A stretch of DNA of 64,000 nucleotides from Contendibacter sp031732755. Lineage in GTDB: Bacteria; Pseudomonadota; Gammaproteobacteria; Competibacterales; Competibacteraceae. Each line of letters opens with the position of its first letter. Positions within the stretch are counted from its first letter, which is position 1. The stretch is taken from assembly GCA_031732755.1 (NCBI GenBank), contig JAVMKI010000048.1, forward strand, positions 1 through 64,000, read 5' to 3'. A model generated the notes under the pieces. That model searched no databases, was not told the DNA's origin, and saw only the letters and a list, made by a program, of their open reading frames with translations. Shown in pieces: positions 53,715-63,520 of the stretch. The translations under genes were made by a program, and so were the position numbers.

Positions 53715-54689
53715 CTAATGGGTGAAATAGGCGGCGGCGATCTGATCGTGCAACTCGCCTAGGCCAACTTGCACCTCGTCGATGAAATCGTGCAATCCCT
53801 CGCGGGTCAGTTCTGGCACTGTTGCCGCGTTCATTTTTTGCCGGATCGCGGCGAGGGCAGACAGCGCGGCGTCGTGGCGGGGCAGTTTCCGCAGGCAGAT
53901 GTCCAATTGCCGCAGGCAAAACGCCACGGCGCGCGGGAAGGATTCGTCCTGCAACAGAAACTTCAACACGTCCGGTCCATTGACCCGCACCCGCACCTGC
54001 TGGCGGTACATCTGGTAGGCGCTGAGCGATTTCAGCACGCTCATCCACTGGATACTGTCGAATGGGTCCTGTTCTTCCTGGGGAGCAACCGAGGTCTGGG
54101 TCTGGGTCTGGGTCTGGGTCTGGCTCTGGCCGGCGGGTGACAACAGGTTGGCCGACCGCACATCCAGGATGCGGGTGGTCATGTCGGCGCGCTCCAGATA
54201 ATGCCCCAGGCGGACAAAATCATAGGCGTCGGTGCGACTCATCACGCCGGCCAGCAGGCCACCGATCTGCTGCGCGCCATGAATCACCCGCCGCAGAAAT
54301 TCGTAACGGCCACGCCGGTTGGGCAGGTGATCGCGAGCGTAGATATACAGGCTGTTGATCTGCTCCCAGGCTTCCTGTGGCACGGTATCGCGCGTGGTGC
54401 GCAGGTTTTCGCGGGCGGCGGCCAGGCTGGAAATGATCGAGCCGGGATGGTCGCGGTCGTTGATCAGGAACTTGACCACATTGCTTTCGTCGGCCAGCCG
54501 ATGCGGATCCTTTTCGAAAAACTGGTTTTCGGCGCCGATGATGAAAATCAGCGGCAGCCAGCCGAAAGTGGTGGTGCGCGGCAGATCGAGCAACAAGTTG
54601 GTGTTGACATTGATCAGCCGGGCGGTGTCCTCGGCCCGCTCGACGTAGCGGGTCATCCAATAAATGTTCTGCGCGACGCGTGACAGCAT
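53715..54689 (-). CDS. Alpha-E domain protein
   Basis: A 324-residue all-helical alpha-E protein: MLSRVAQNIYWMTRYVERAEDTARL at the start, then RRVIHGAQQIGGLLAG and LGHYLERADMTTRILD. It always pairs with a circularly permuted ATP-grasp gene, as here, where the gene lies 2 bases downstream of it. A run of QT dipeptides (about residues 190-200) comes from a CTGGGT hexamer repeat near 54090-54125. The pair is thought to synthesise or attach a peptide tag; the product is unknown. Confidence 0.88.
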   Translation of the reverse strand: MLSRVAQNIYWMTRYVERAEDTARLINVNTNLLLDLPRTTTFGWLPLIFIIGAENQFFEKDPHRLADESNVVKFLINDRDHPGSIISSLAAARENLRTTRDTVPQEAWEQINSLYIYARDHLPNRRGRYEFLRRVIHGAQQIGGLLAGVMSRTDAYDFVRLGHYLERADMTTRILDVRSANLLSPAGQSQTQTQTQTQTSVAPQEEQDPFDSIQWMSVLKSLSAYQMYRQQVRVRVNGPDVLKFLLQDESFPRAVAFCLRQLDICLRKLPRHDAALSALAAIRQKMNAATVPELTREGLHDFIDEVQVGLGELHDQIAAAYFTH

Positions 54690-54691
54690 GG

Positions 54692-56149
54692 TTAGAGTCC
54701 CTCGGTATCCACGATCCAGGTGTCCTTGCTTCCCCCGCCCTGCGAGGAATTCACCACCAGGGAGCCCTTTTTGAGCGCCACCCGGGTCAAGCCGCCAGTG
54801 GTGACGTAGGTGGGTGGACCACCGGACAGGATGAACGGCCGCAAATCCACATGGCGCGGTTCCATCCGGTCGTCGCACAGGGTCGGCGAGGTGGATAGCG
54901 CCAGTGTTGGCTGGGCAATGTAATTGCGGGGATCGTTCTGGATCAGCTTGGCAAAGCGTTTGCGTTCGGCCTGGGTGGCGTGCGGCCCGACCAGCATCCC
55001 ATAACCGCCGGATTCGTTGGCGGGCTTCACCACCAGTTGATCGAGATGAGCCAGTACGTATTTGCGGTCTTTCTCGCGCATGCACAAGTAGGACGGCACG
55101 TTGGCGATGAGCGGCTCCTGATCCAGGTAGTACTTGATGATCTCCGGCACGAAGGCATAGACCACTTTGTCGTCGGCCACGCCCGCGCCGGGCGCGTTGG
55201 CCAGCGCCACGTTGCCGGCGCGCCAGGCTCGCATCAGCCCTTTGATGCCCAGCGAGGAATCAGGCCGGAACGCCTCGGGGTCCAGGAACAGGTCGTCGAT
55301 GCGGCGGTAGATCACATCCACCCGCTCCAGCCCCCCGATGGTGCGCATGTAGACGCAATCGTCGTCGCCCACCTCCAGGTCGTTGCCTTCCACCAGTTCC
55401 ACCCCCATCTGCTGCGCCAGATAGGAATGCTCGAAATAAGCGGAGTTGTAGATGCCGGGAGTGAGCACCACCACGGTCGGGTGATCGCCGGGCCGGGGCG
55501 ACAGCGAGGCGAGCATGTCGTACAGGCGCAGGGTGTAGTCGTCCACCGGTTGAATGCGCTGGTGCCCGAACAGCTCCGGGAAGACCCGCTTGGTCACGAC
55601 CCGGTTTTCCAGCATGTAGGACACGCCGGACGGGACACGCAGGTTGTCCTCCAACACGTAGATCGTGCCGTCCTTGTCGCGCACCAGGTCGCTGCCGCAG
55701 ATGTGCGCCCAGACCCCATGGCGAGGACTGACCCCCACGCATTGCGGACGGAAATTGGCCGATTGCGCCAACACTTCGGCGGGGAATACGCCGTCCCGGA
55801 TAATCTTCTGCTCGTGGTAGAGATCGTCGATGAACAGGTTGAGCGCCAACACCCGTTGTTTCAGGCCCGCCTCGGCGCGGTCCCATTCCTGCTTGGGGAT
55901 GATGCGCGGCACGATGTCGAACGGCCAGGCCCGGTCGATGCTGCCGCCCTCGGTGTAGACGGTGAAGGTGATGCCCATCACCAGAATGGCGAGTTCGGCG
56001 GCGGTTTTGCGCTCGTGCAGTTCCTCGTCGCTCAGGGAAGCCAGGTATTCGCACAGCGCGCGCGCCGCCGGGCGAGGGCCCGTCGCGCTGGCGATGAGCT
56101 CGTCGTAATAGGAACCGGTCGCGGCGTAGTGTTGCCACTCAATGGTCAT
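54692..56149 (-). CDS. Circularly permuted ATP-grasp protein
   Basis: A 485-residue predicted carboxylate-amine ligase of the circularly permuted ATP-grasp family (formerly DUF404/DUF407). Recognisable segments are CGSDLVRDKDGTIYVLEDNLRVPSGVSYMLENR, of which VLEDNLRVPSGVSYM is diagnostic, and KPANESGGYGMLVGP. It would form an amide bond using ATP. It is divergent from the large transglutaminase gene and upstream of the alpha-E gene. Confidence 0.9.
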   Translation of the reverse strand: MTIEWQHYAATGSYYDELIASATGPRPAARALCEYLASLSDEELHERKTAAELAILVMGITFTVYTEGGSIDRAWPFDIVPRIIPKQEWDRAEAGLKQRVLALNLFIDDLYHEQKIIRDGVFPAEVLAQSANFRPQCVGVSPRHGVWAHICGSDLVRDKDGTIYVLEDNLRVPSGVSYMLENRVVTKRVFPELFGHQRIQPVDDYTLRLYDMLASLSPRPGDHPTVVVLTPGIYNSAYFEHSYLAQQMGVELVEGNDLEVGDDDCVYMRTIGGLERVDVIYRRIDDLFLDPEAFRPDSSLGIKGLMRAWRAGNVALANAPGAGVADDKVVYAFVPEIIKYYLDQEPLIANVPSYLCMREKDRKYVLAHLDQLVVKPANESGGYGMLVGPHATQAERKRFAKLIQNDPRNYIAQPTLALSTSPTLCDDRMEPRHVDLRPFILSGGPPTYVTTGGLTRVALKKGSLVVNSSQGGGSKDTWIVDTEGL

Positions 56150-56435
56150 GGTCTAGGGCCCTTGGAATTGGCGTATTCGATGACGTTGCCCTCGGATTCA
56201 GCAAAATTCGAGCCAACGTCCGAAATGGGGTTGAGTACGATAAAATCATCGCGTTGATTGCACCAAATTCATGCCAAATCCTGTCGAATTGCACGACGGA
56301 GGTGCAAGGATGGTGGCGAACCTGCTCGGAATTGGTGGCGGACTACGCGGAACGCCGCTTGCATTGGCCAAGACGATCCAACCGCGCATAATGCGCCTCC
56401 ATAATACTCAATTCGCTCATCGTGAAGGACAGGCC

Positions 56436-59400
56436 ATGGCCATCCGTGTTGCGCTCCACCATCGCACGACTTATCACTTCGACCGCCCGGTCAATCTCTC
56501 GCCGCACATCATCCGCTTGCGTCCAGCCGCGCACGCCCGTACTCCGATTCACGCTTATTCACTCAGGATCGAACCATCCCAGCATTTTATCAATTGGATG
56601 CAGGACCCTTTCGGCAACTTTCAGGCGCGGCTGGTGTTCCCGGAGAAAATCCGGGAGTTGAAGATCGCCGTGGATCTGGTGGCCGAGATGACGGTGATCA
56701 ACCCGTTCGATTTCTTCGTCGAAGGTTACGCCGAGCATTATCCGTTTGATTACGAGCCAACCCTGCGCCGGGAATTGATGCCCTATCTGGAGATCGAGGA
56801 CGACGGTCCGTTGCTGCGCGAGTGGCTGACCAGCGTGGACCGTGATCCACAGCGGATCGTCGATTTTCTGGTCGAGATCAACTGGCGGCTGAATCGGGAA
56901 ATCGCCTACGTCATTCGCATGGAGCCGGGAGTGCAGACCTGCGAGGAGACGCTGGAGAAGCGTCGCGGCTCTTGCCGCGACTCGGCCTGGTTGCTGGTGC
57001 AAATCCTACGGCATCTGGGGTTGGCGGCGCGCTTCGTATCCGGCTATCTGATCCAGCTCACCGCCGACGTCAAGTCACTGGACGGCCCGTCCGGGCCCGA
57101 GGCGGATTTCACCGACCTGCACGCCTGGGCCGAGGTGTTCGTGCCCGGCGCCGGTTGGCTGGGACTGGACCCGACCTCCGGCCTGTTCGCTGGCGAGGGT
57201 CACATCCCCCTGGCCTGCACCCCAACCCCGCCCAGCGCCGCGCCGGTCACCGGTTACGCGGATGTCTGCGAAACGACTTTCGACTTCGTCATGAAGGTGG
57301 ATCGCATCCACGAAGACCCGCGCGTCACCAAGCCCTACAGCGAGGAACAATGGGCGCGGATCGAACAACTGGGCGAGGCGGTGGACGCGCGGCTGGTGAC
57401 CGGTGACGTGCGCCTGACCATGGGCGGCGAGCCGACCTTCGTGTCCATTGACGACATGGACGGCGCGGAATGGACCATCGCGGCGGTGGGGCCGACCAAA
57501 CGCAAACTGGCTGGCCGGCTGCTGAAGAAATTGCGCGACCGCTTTGCGTCAAATGGTTTTCTGCACTACAGCCAGGGGAAGTGGTATCCCGGCGAATCGC
57601 TGCCGCGCTGGGCGCTGTCCTGCTACTGGCGCAGTGACGGGTTGCCGCTGTGGCACGACCCACGCTGGATCGCCGACGACGAAAAGCCCCAAGGTTTTGG
57701 CCCGGAGCAGGCGTGGGCGTTCGCGGCGGAGTTGACCAAGCGGCTGGGCGTGAACACCGAGCGGCTGGTTCCCGGCTACGAAGATGTGTATTACTACCTG
57801 TGGAAGGAGCGCACCCTGCCGGTCAACGTGGACCCGCTGAAGTTCGACCTCAAGGACGACGAGGAGCGGCGACGCCTGGCGTTGCTGCTGGAACGCGGTC
57901 TGAATCAGGTCACCGGCTACGCCTTGCCGCTGCGCTGGGATCATGCCGGCCATGGCTGGCTCAGCGGGCCGTGGGCATTGCGCCGCGAACATCTGTATCT
58001 GATTCCGGGCGATTCGCCGATGGGCTACCGCCTGCCGCTGGCGGCCCTACCTTGGGTGGCGGAGACCGACCTGGAAATTCCGCATCCGCAGTCGCTGTTC
58101 GAGTTCCGCGCCGCGCTGGGCGATACCCATGGTGAAGTCATGCGCCGCTACAGCGCGTTTCTCCAGGGTGGCGGCACGGCCCCACGCGGCGATTTTCAGG
58201 AGCAGCCGGCGACGGATGACAGTTCGGTGGTTCATACCGCGCTGTGCGTGGAGCCGCGCGACGGTCATCTGTACGTGTTCATGCCGCCGTTGAGTCAGTT
58301 GGAGCACTATCTCGACTTGCTGGCCTGCGTCGAACAGACCGCCGCCGAATTGCAAATGCCGGTGCTGGTCGAGGGCTACGCTCCACCGCCGGACTGGCGG
58401 GTGCGCAAGCTGGCCGTCACTCCCGACCCCGGCGTGATCGAAGTCAACATTCACCCCGCCGGCGACTGGCGGGAGTTGAAGCGGAATGTCGAGGGGCTGT
58501 ACGAAGACGCGCGCCAGTCGCGGCTGGGAACGGAGAAGTTCATGCTGGATGGCCGTCATACCGGCACCGGCGGCGGCAATCATGTCACCCTCGGCGGCGC
58601 GACGCCCACCGACAGTCCGTTCCTGCGTCGGCCCGAACTGTTGCGCAGTCTGATCACCTACTGGCAACACCATCCCAGTTTGTCGTACCTGTTCTCGGGG
58701 TTGTTCATTGGGCCGACCAGTCAGGCGCCCCGGGTGGACGAGGCCCGCAACGACAGCCTGTACGAGCTGGAAATCGCGTTTCGACAGATGCCGCCGGGCG
58801 AAGCGCCGCAGCCGTGGTTGGTGGACCGGCTGTTGCGCAACCTGCTGGTGGATTTGACCGGCAACACCCATCGCGCCGAGTTCTGCATCGACAAGCTGTA
58901 CTCACCGGATTCGGCGATGGGCCGGCTGGGCCTGGTGGAAATGCGGGCCTTTGAAATGCCGCCGCACGCCCGGATGAGTCTGATGCAAATGTTGCTGTTG
59001 CGCGGACTGGTGGCGCGGTTTTGGGAGCAGCCCTACCCGAATCGGGAACTGGTGCGTTGGGGCACGCAAATTCACGATCAGTTCATGCTGCCGCATTACG
59101 TTTGGCAGGATTTCCTGGATGTGACCACCGAACTGAATGCGGCCGGTTTCCCGTTCGAAAGCGACTGGTTCCTGCCGTTCTTCGAGTTCCGTTTTCCGCA
59201 CTACGGCAACATCGTCCAGCGAGACATCGACCTGGAACTGCGCCAGGCGCTGGAGCCGTGGCATGTGCTGGGCGAGGAGCAGGCACTGGGCGGCACGGCC
59301 CGCTACGTGGACTCTTCGGTGGAGCGGATGCAGGTCAAAGTGCGCGGGATGACCGGCGAGCGGCATGTGGTGGCCTGCAACGGCCGCCGGGTGCCGCTGC

Positions 59401-59738
59401 GACCGACCGATATTCCCGGCGAATTCGTCGCCGGGGTGCGCTACCGGGCTTGGCAGCCGCCATCAGCACTGCATCCGACCATTCCGGTGCACGCGCCGTT
59501 GGTGTTCGACATCGTGGACACCTGGAACCAGCGCTCCATCGGCGGCTGCACCTATCATGTCCAGCATCCCGGCGGACGCAATCCCGACACGTTCCCGGTC
59601 AACGCCAACGAAGCCGAGGCACGCCGCTTCGCCCGGTTCTGGCCCTATGGCCATACGCCGGGGCCGATGACCGCGCCGGTCGAAATGGTCAATCCGAACT
59701 TCCCGCATACGTTGGATCTGCGGCGACGGGAAGAATAG
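56436..59738 (+). CDS. Transglutaminase / DUF2126 fusion protein
   Basis: An 1100-residue protein. Residues 1 to about 290 are a bacterial transglutaminase-like module with N-terminal beta domain (VALHHRTTYHFDRPVNLSPH), catalytic C180 in RRGSCRDSAWLL, histidine in DLHAWAEVF and aspartate in LDPTSGLF. The remainder is DUF2126, beginning RLTMGGEPTFVSIDDMDG and including GRHTGTGGGNHVTLGG. I chose the ATG at 56436; the earlier start at 56271 adds residues not seen in relatives. It probably hydrolyses or transfers peptide bonds made by the ATP-grasp partner. Confidence 0.9.
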   Translation: MAIRVALHHRTTYHFDRPVNLSPHIIRLRPAAHARTPIHAYSLRIEPSQHFINWMQDPFGNFQARLVFPEKIRELKIAVDLVAEMTVINPFDFFVEGYAEHYPFDYEPTLRRELMPYLEIEDDGPLLREWLTSVDRDPQRIVDFLVEINWRLNREIAYVIRMEPGVQTCEETLEKRRGSCRDSAWLLVQILRHLGLAARFVSGYLIQLTADVKSLDGPSGPEADFTDLHAWAEVFVPGAGWLGLDPTSGLFAGEGHIPLACTPTPPSAAPVTGYADVCETTFDFVMKVDRIHEDPRVTKPYSEEQWARIEQLGEAVDARLVTGDVRLTMGGEPTFVSIDDMDGAEWTIAAVGPTKRKLAGRLLKKLRDRFASNGFLHYSQGKWYPGESLPRWALSCYWRSDGLPLWHDPRWIADDEKPQGFGPEQAWAFAAELTKRLGVNTERLVPGYEDVYYYLWKERTLPVNVDPLKFDLKDDEERRRLALLLERGLNQVTGYALPLRWDHAGHGWLSGPWALRREHLYLIPGDSPMGYRLPLAALPWVAETDLEIPHPQSLFEFRAALGDTHGEVMRRYSAFLQGGGTAPRGDFQEQPATDDSSVVHTALCVEPRDGHLYVFMPPLSQLEHYLDLLACVEQTAAELQMPVLVEGYAPPPDWRVRKLAVTPDPGVIEVNIHPAGDWRELKRNVEGLYEDARQSRLGTEKFMLDGRHTGTGGGNHVTLGGATPTDSPFLRRPELLRSLITYWQHHPSLSYLFSGLFIGPTSQAPRVDEARNDSLYELEIAFRQMPPGEAPQPWLVDRLLRNLLVDLTGNTHRAEFCIDKLYSPDSAMGRLGLVEMRAFEMPPHARMSLMQMLLLRGLVARFWEQPYPNRELVRWGTQIHDQFMLPHYVWQDFLDVTTELNAAGFPFESDWFLPFFEFRFPHYGNIVQRDIDLELRQALEPWHVLGEEQALGGTARYVDSSVERMQVKVRGMTGERHVVACNGRRVPLRPTDIPGEFVAGVRYRAWQPPSALHPTIPVHAPLVFDIVDTWNQRSIGGCTYHVQHPGGRNPDTFPVNANEAEARRFARFWPYGHTPGPMTAPVEMVNPNFPHTLDLRRREE

Positions 59739-60401
59739 GTGAGAGTTCTCCAAAGCTGGGACGATGGAGTGGTGGACGATGTCCGGTTGACCGGTTTGCT
59801 GCGCCGGCACCGGGCCAAGGCGACGTTCAATCTGAATCCAGGTTTGCACCAGCCGGGGCGTTCGTTCAGTTGGCGGTATGGCGACAAGGAAGTCTGGCGG
59901 CTCGGCCGGGATGAACTGGCCGAGGTATACGCCGGTTTTGAGATTGCCAACCATTCCCTGACTCACCCGAACCTGCCTGATCTAGCGCCGGAGGCGCTGG
60001 ACTGGGAAGTTCGGGAAAGCCGCCGAATGTTGCGGGACTGGTTTCGACAGCCGGTGCGCGGGTTTTGTTATCCCTTCGGCGGTTTCAACCCAGCGGTGAA
60101 GGAGGTCATTCAGGCCGCTGGTCACCGCCACGCCCGCACGGTGACCGAGGTCGAACCGGTATTTCCACCCGCCGATCCGCTAGAGTTGGGCGTGAGTTGC
60201 CGGTTCAACGATCCGGCGTTTTGGAGCCGCTACCAGCGCGTCAAGGATGCGGACGGCGTCTTTCTGTTCTGGGGCCACAGCTACGAGCTGATCAACGAGG
60301 CGATGTGGGCTGATCTGGAGAACAAGATCGCTGGCATCAGCGCCGATCCAGCAGCGGAATGGATGGATCTCGAAGCCTTGTTCGCCACGAAGGCGTATTG
60401 A
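59739..60401 (+). CDS. Polysaccharide deacetylase family protein
   Basis: A 220-residue NodB-fold hydrolase. The metal-binding aspartates are in SWDDGVVDD and the histidines in NHSLTHPNL; the segment FCYPFGGFN and the later LFWGHSYEL complete the fold. It starts with GTG right after the DUF2126 gene stop, so it is translated from the same message. The substrate is unknown. Lacking a signal peptide, it probably acts in the cytosol. Confidence 0.85.
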   Translation: MRVLQSWDDGVVDDVRLTGLLRRHRAKATFNLNPGLHQPGRSFSWRYGDKEVWRLGRDELAEVYAGFEIANHSLTHPNLPDLAPEALDWEVRESRRMLRDWFRQPVRGFCYPFGGFNPAVKEVIQAAGHRHARTVTEVEPVFPPADPLELGVSCRFNDPAFWSRYQRVKDADGVFLFWGHSYELINEAMWADLENKIAGISADPAAEWMDLEALFATKAY

Positions 60402-60536
60402 AAAACCGCCAGCGTGATTGCGGATGTGTTTTTACGTGGCCGTTTTTACGTGGCCGCGTTTTCGCATCCCGGTCGCGGTGGTTTCTTCCCTTTCGATGAA
60501 GCTGTTTGATGCCGTCGATCTCCGAGGAGCTTCGTT

Positions 60537-61058
60537 GTGGATCTATTGTCTTTTGATGCCGAGCCGCTGTATTTCGACGATCCGCCTTCCGAAGAGGTCG
60601 TACGGTTACTGCGACAAGCCGCCGAGGATTACGGCGATGGAGGAGCCGAAGCCGATTTACAGCGGGCTTATCAACTGGACCCAGAACATTTGATGGTTCT
60701 GGTTTCTCTATTTCGCTACCATTTTTATCAGCACCATTTTCCCGAGGCGCTCGATATTCTTCAAAAGGCGCGCGAGGTCGTTCGGCGAAAACTGGATTTA
60801 CCTGATGACTGGCGCGCACTCGACGAAGCGCGACTTTTCGGTGGCCACGAGCACCATATGGTCTTGGTCCGATTCTATTTGCTTTGTTTGAAAGGCGAAG
60901 CGTATTTATACGCCCGGCAGGGTGAAGCGGAGAAGGGAGTGCCTTTGCTCGAAAAGGTCGCGGCGCTGGATTCCAACGATCAACTGGGAACGGCGGCGTT
61001 GTTGGCGGTGGTCAACCGAAATATTCAGCAGACGGATATGGTTCAGACGCAGTTGTAG
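60537..61058 (+). CDS. TPR-like protein
   Basis: A 173-residue helical protein with TPR-like repeats: ADLQRAYQLDPEHLMVLVSL, HFPEALDILQKAREVVRR and EAEKGVPLLEKVAALD. A GAGGAG site precedes the GTG start at 60537. It resembles small TPR proteins found beside nitrogen-fixation genes, but none are visible here. It probably mediates protein contacts. It lies 34 bases upstream of the cupin gene. Confidence 0.65.
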   Translation: MDLLSFDAEPLYFDDPPSEEVVRLLRQAAEDYGDGGAEADLQRAYQLDPEHLMVLVSLFRYHFYQHHFPEALDILQKAREVVRRKLDLPDDWRALDEARLFGGHEHHMVLVRFYLLCLKGEAYLYARQGEAEKGVPLLEKVAALDSNDQLGTAALLAVVNRNIQQTDMVQTQL

Positions 61059-61092
61059 CGCGACTCCCATCGTTCCTCCAGATGAGCGGTTC

Positions 61093-61497
61093 ATGCTGAA
61101 AGCCCAAGCGCCGCTGATCCAGCACCCAGCAGCGACCGAGTACTTCTTCGCGGAAGGTTGCTTCATCATCGAGTGGTGGAACGCGCCCGCCGACGCGGAC
61201 CTGTCGGTGGCGCGCGCTCGGGTGGAGCCCGGCGTGACCACCCGCTGGCATCGCCTGCGGGGCGTGACCGAGCGTTATCTGATCCTGGACGGGCGGGGGT
61301 GGGTCGACGTGGGTGACCTGCCGCCCGAAGCCGTCGGACCGGGCGCGGTGGTGCTGATCCCGCCAGGAACCCGCCAGCGCATCACCAACACCAGCGACGC
61401 TGACTTGATCTTTCTCGCCCTATGCACGCCGCGCTTCACCCAAGCGGTTTATGAAGACCTCGAACCCGATGGCCGGTCGGGAGGCAGTCGGTTGTGA
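61093..61497 (+). CDS. Cupin-domain protein
   Basis: A 134-residue single-cupin protein. The first cupin motif is RARVEPGVTTRWHRLRGVTERYLIL, of which the WHRLRGVTE part carries the usual histidine and glutamate, and the second is VVLIPPGTRQRITN. It probably binds a metal or small ligand. I chose the ATG at 61093; the frame is open back into the TPR gene. Confidence 0.8.
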   Translation: MLKAQAPLIQHPAATEYFFAEGCFIIEWWNAPADADLSVARARVEPGVTTRWHRLRGVTERYLILDGRGWVDVGDLPPEAVGPGAVVLIPPGTRQRITNTSDADLIFLALCTPRFTQAVYEDLEPDGRSGGSRL

Positions 61498-61520
61498 AAG
61501 TTGTCTTTTGCGATAAACCA

Positions 61521-62732
61521 TTACTCGTGTCTTAACGCCTCGATGGGATCGAGCCGCGCGGCGCGGCGGGCCGGGAAATAGCCGAAGATCACCCCGATCG
61601 CCGCCGAGAACAGAAATGCCAGCAGGTTGATGCCCGGATCGAACAGAAAGGGCACCTGCATGACTTTCGCCAGCCCGACCGAAGCTAGCGTCGCCAGCAC
61701 GATGCCGACGATGCCGCCCAGCGCCGACAGCGCCACCGCCTCGACCAGAAATTGCAGCAGCACCTCCCGCTCCAGTGCGCCGATGGCCAGCCGGATACCG
61801 ATCTCGCGGGTGCGCTCGGTCACCGACACCAGCATGATGTTCATGATGCCGATGCCGCCCACCAGCAGGCTGACCGCCGCCACCGCGCCCAGCAGCGTGG
61901 TCATGACCTTGGTCGTGCCAGTCATGGTTTCCGCGATCTGCCGGGTGTCGAGAATGGAAAAATTGTCCTCTTCGTTGGTGGCGATCTTACGGCGCTCGCG
62001 CAACAGCGCTTGCAGGTCGCTCTTGACCCGATCGGTGCCGGCGCTGTCCCCCACCGAGACCAGGAGGGTGCTGACATCCTGGTTGCCGGTCAGCCGCCGT
62101 TGCAGGGTGCGCAGCGGTATCACGATGGTGTCGTCCTGATCCATGCCCATCGCCGACTGACCCTTGGACGCTAGCACGCCGATCACTTCGCAGGAAAAAT
62201 TACTGACCCGCAACTCGCCGCCGACCGCGGGCTGCTGGCCAAACAGCTCCTTGCGTACCGTTTCGCCGATCACGCAGACGGCCTTGCCGGCGCGTTGCTC
62301 GATTTCGGTGAACACGCGCCCGTCGGCCAGTCGCCAGTTGCCCACGGTGAAATAGGCGTCGGTGCTGCCGGTGACCGTAGTGGACCAGTTGTTCGCCCCG
62401 TACACCACGGTCACCGACTTGTTGGCGGTGGGCGCGACGGCGTTGAGGCCGCTGATCTGGGTTCGGATCGCTTCGGCGTCGCCCACCTTGAATCGGGGCG
62501 CGCCCGCCGAATCTCGGCCGGGACCGAGCCGCTGACCGGGACGCACCATGACCAGATTGCTGCCGAGGCTGGCGATCTGATCCGATACCACCCGGGTCGC
62601 GCCGTTGCCGAGCGTCACCATGGTGATCACCGCGCTGACGCCGATCACGATACCGAGGATGGTCAGGAACGACCGCATGAGATTGCGCCGGATCGCGCGC
62701 AAGGCCAGCAGGATGCTGCTCCAGAACATCAA
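61521..62732 (-). CDS. MacB-like ABC transporter permease
   Basis: A 403-residue membrane protein with one N-terminal helix (MRSFLTILGIVIGVSAVITMV), a large periplasmic MacB domain and three C-terminal helices including GGIGIMNIMLVSVTERTREIG. It belongs to tripartite exporters that move peptides, lipids or antibiotics across the envelope. Its start overlaps the stop of the ATPase gene by four bases, and the ATPase sits on a separate polypeptide. Confidence 0.9.
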   Translation of the reverse strand: MMFWSSILLALRAIRRNLMRSFLTILGIVIGVSAVITMVTLGNGATRVVSDQIASLGSNLVMVRPGQRLGPGRDSAGAPRFKVGDAEAIRTQISGLNAVAPTANKSVTVVYGANNWSTTVTGSTDAYFTVGNWRLADGRVFTEIEQRAGKAVCVIGETVRKELFGQQPAVGGELRVSNFSCEVIGVLASKGQSAMGMDQDDTIVIPLRTLQRRLTGNQDVSTLLVSVGDSAGTDRVKSDLQALLRERRKIATNEEDNFSILDTRQIAETMTGTTKVMTTLLGAVAAVSLLVGGIGIMNIMLVSVTERTREIGIRLAIGALEREVLLQFLVEAVALSALGGIVGIVLATLASVGLAKVMQVPFLFDPGINLLAFLFSAAIGVIFGYFPARRAARLDPIEALRHE

Positions 62733-63520
62733 TGCTTCTCCCCGTTGCGGTGGTCCGCATCCACCCGGCCATCCAGAAAGTGGATGACGCGCTTGGCGTA
62801 GCGCGCCATGTCGGGCTCGTGGGTCACCATCAGCACAGTGATGTCCCGGTCGCGGTTCAACGCCACCAGCAGGTCCATGATTTCGTGGCTGCGCTGGGTG
62901 TCGAGATTACCGGTCGGTTCGTCGGCCAGCAGGATAGTAGGGCTGGTGACGATGGCGCGGGCGATGGCGACCCGTTGCTGCTGGCCGCCGGATAGTTCAG
63001 CGGGCGTGTGTTTTTCCCACTGCCGCAGCCCAACCGCGTCGAGCGCCTCGCGCGCCTTGGCGTGACGGGCGGCGCGCGGTTCGCCGCGATACAGCAGGGG
63101 CAATTCGACGTTTTCCAGCGCGGTGGTCCGGGCCAGCAGGTTGAAACCCTGAAACACGAAGCCGAGATAATACCGGCGCAGCAGGGCACGCTGGTTGCGG
63201 GATAACTGCTCGACGTGCAGGCCGCGAAACACATAGGCCCCCGAGGTGGGGTTGTCCAAACAGCCGAGGATGTTCATCGCGGTGGATTTGCCGGAACCGC
63301 TCGGCCCCATGACGGCGACGAATTCGCCCGGCTCGATGCGCAGGTCGACTCCCCGCAATGCCTGGAATTCCGCCGATCCCTGGCCGTAGGTCTTGGTCAC
63401 ATCCCGCAGTTCGATCAGCGATTCACTCCCCTCGCCCGGTGGGAGAGGGGTTGGAGGTGAGGGCGGTTGGCTCCCCTCGCCCGGTGGGAGAGGGGCTGGG
63501 GGTGAGGGCATAACATTCAT
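62729..63520 (-). CDS. MacB-type ABC transporter ATP-binding protein
   Basis: A 263-residue ATPase with Walker A GPSGSGKST, signature LSGGQQQRVAIARAI and Walker B ILLADEPTGNLD. The first 30 residues come from two copies of a dispersed repeat and encode proline-rich LPPGEGS units, absent from normal family members. The ATG at 63520 overlaps the upstream membrane-fusion gene by four bases. Confidence 0.9.
   Translation of the reverse strand: MNVMPSPPAPLPPGEGSQPPSPPTPLPPGEGSESLIELRDVTKTYGQGSAEFQALRGVDLRIEPGEFVAVMGPSGSGKSTAMNILGCLDNPTSGAYVFRGLHVEQLSRNQRALLRRYYLGFVFQGFNLLARTTALENVELPLLYRGEPRAARHAKAREALDAVGLRQWEKHTPAELSGGQQQRVAIARAIVTSPTILLADEPTGNLDTQRSHEIMDLLVALNRDRDITVLMVTHEPDMARYAKRVIHFLDGRVDADHRNGEKH
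63426..63509. repeat. Two copies of a 39-bp dispersed repeat
   Basis: Units at 63426-63464 and 63471-63509 start CTCCCCTCGCCCGGTGGG and continue GAGGGG. This is a common intergenic repeat of proteobacteria, here translated as part of the ATPase N-terminus. Confidence 0.85.

Noticed and set aside
56271..56435. Longer start for the transglutaminase-DUF2126 protein
   Set aside because: The extra 55 residues are not family-like and would place the start in the divergent promoter region; MAIRVALHHRTTYHF is the normal start.
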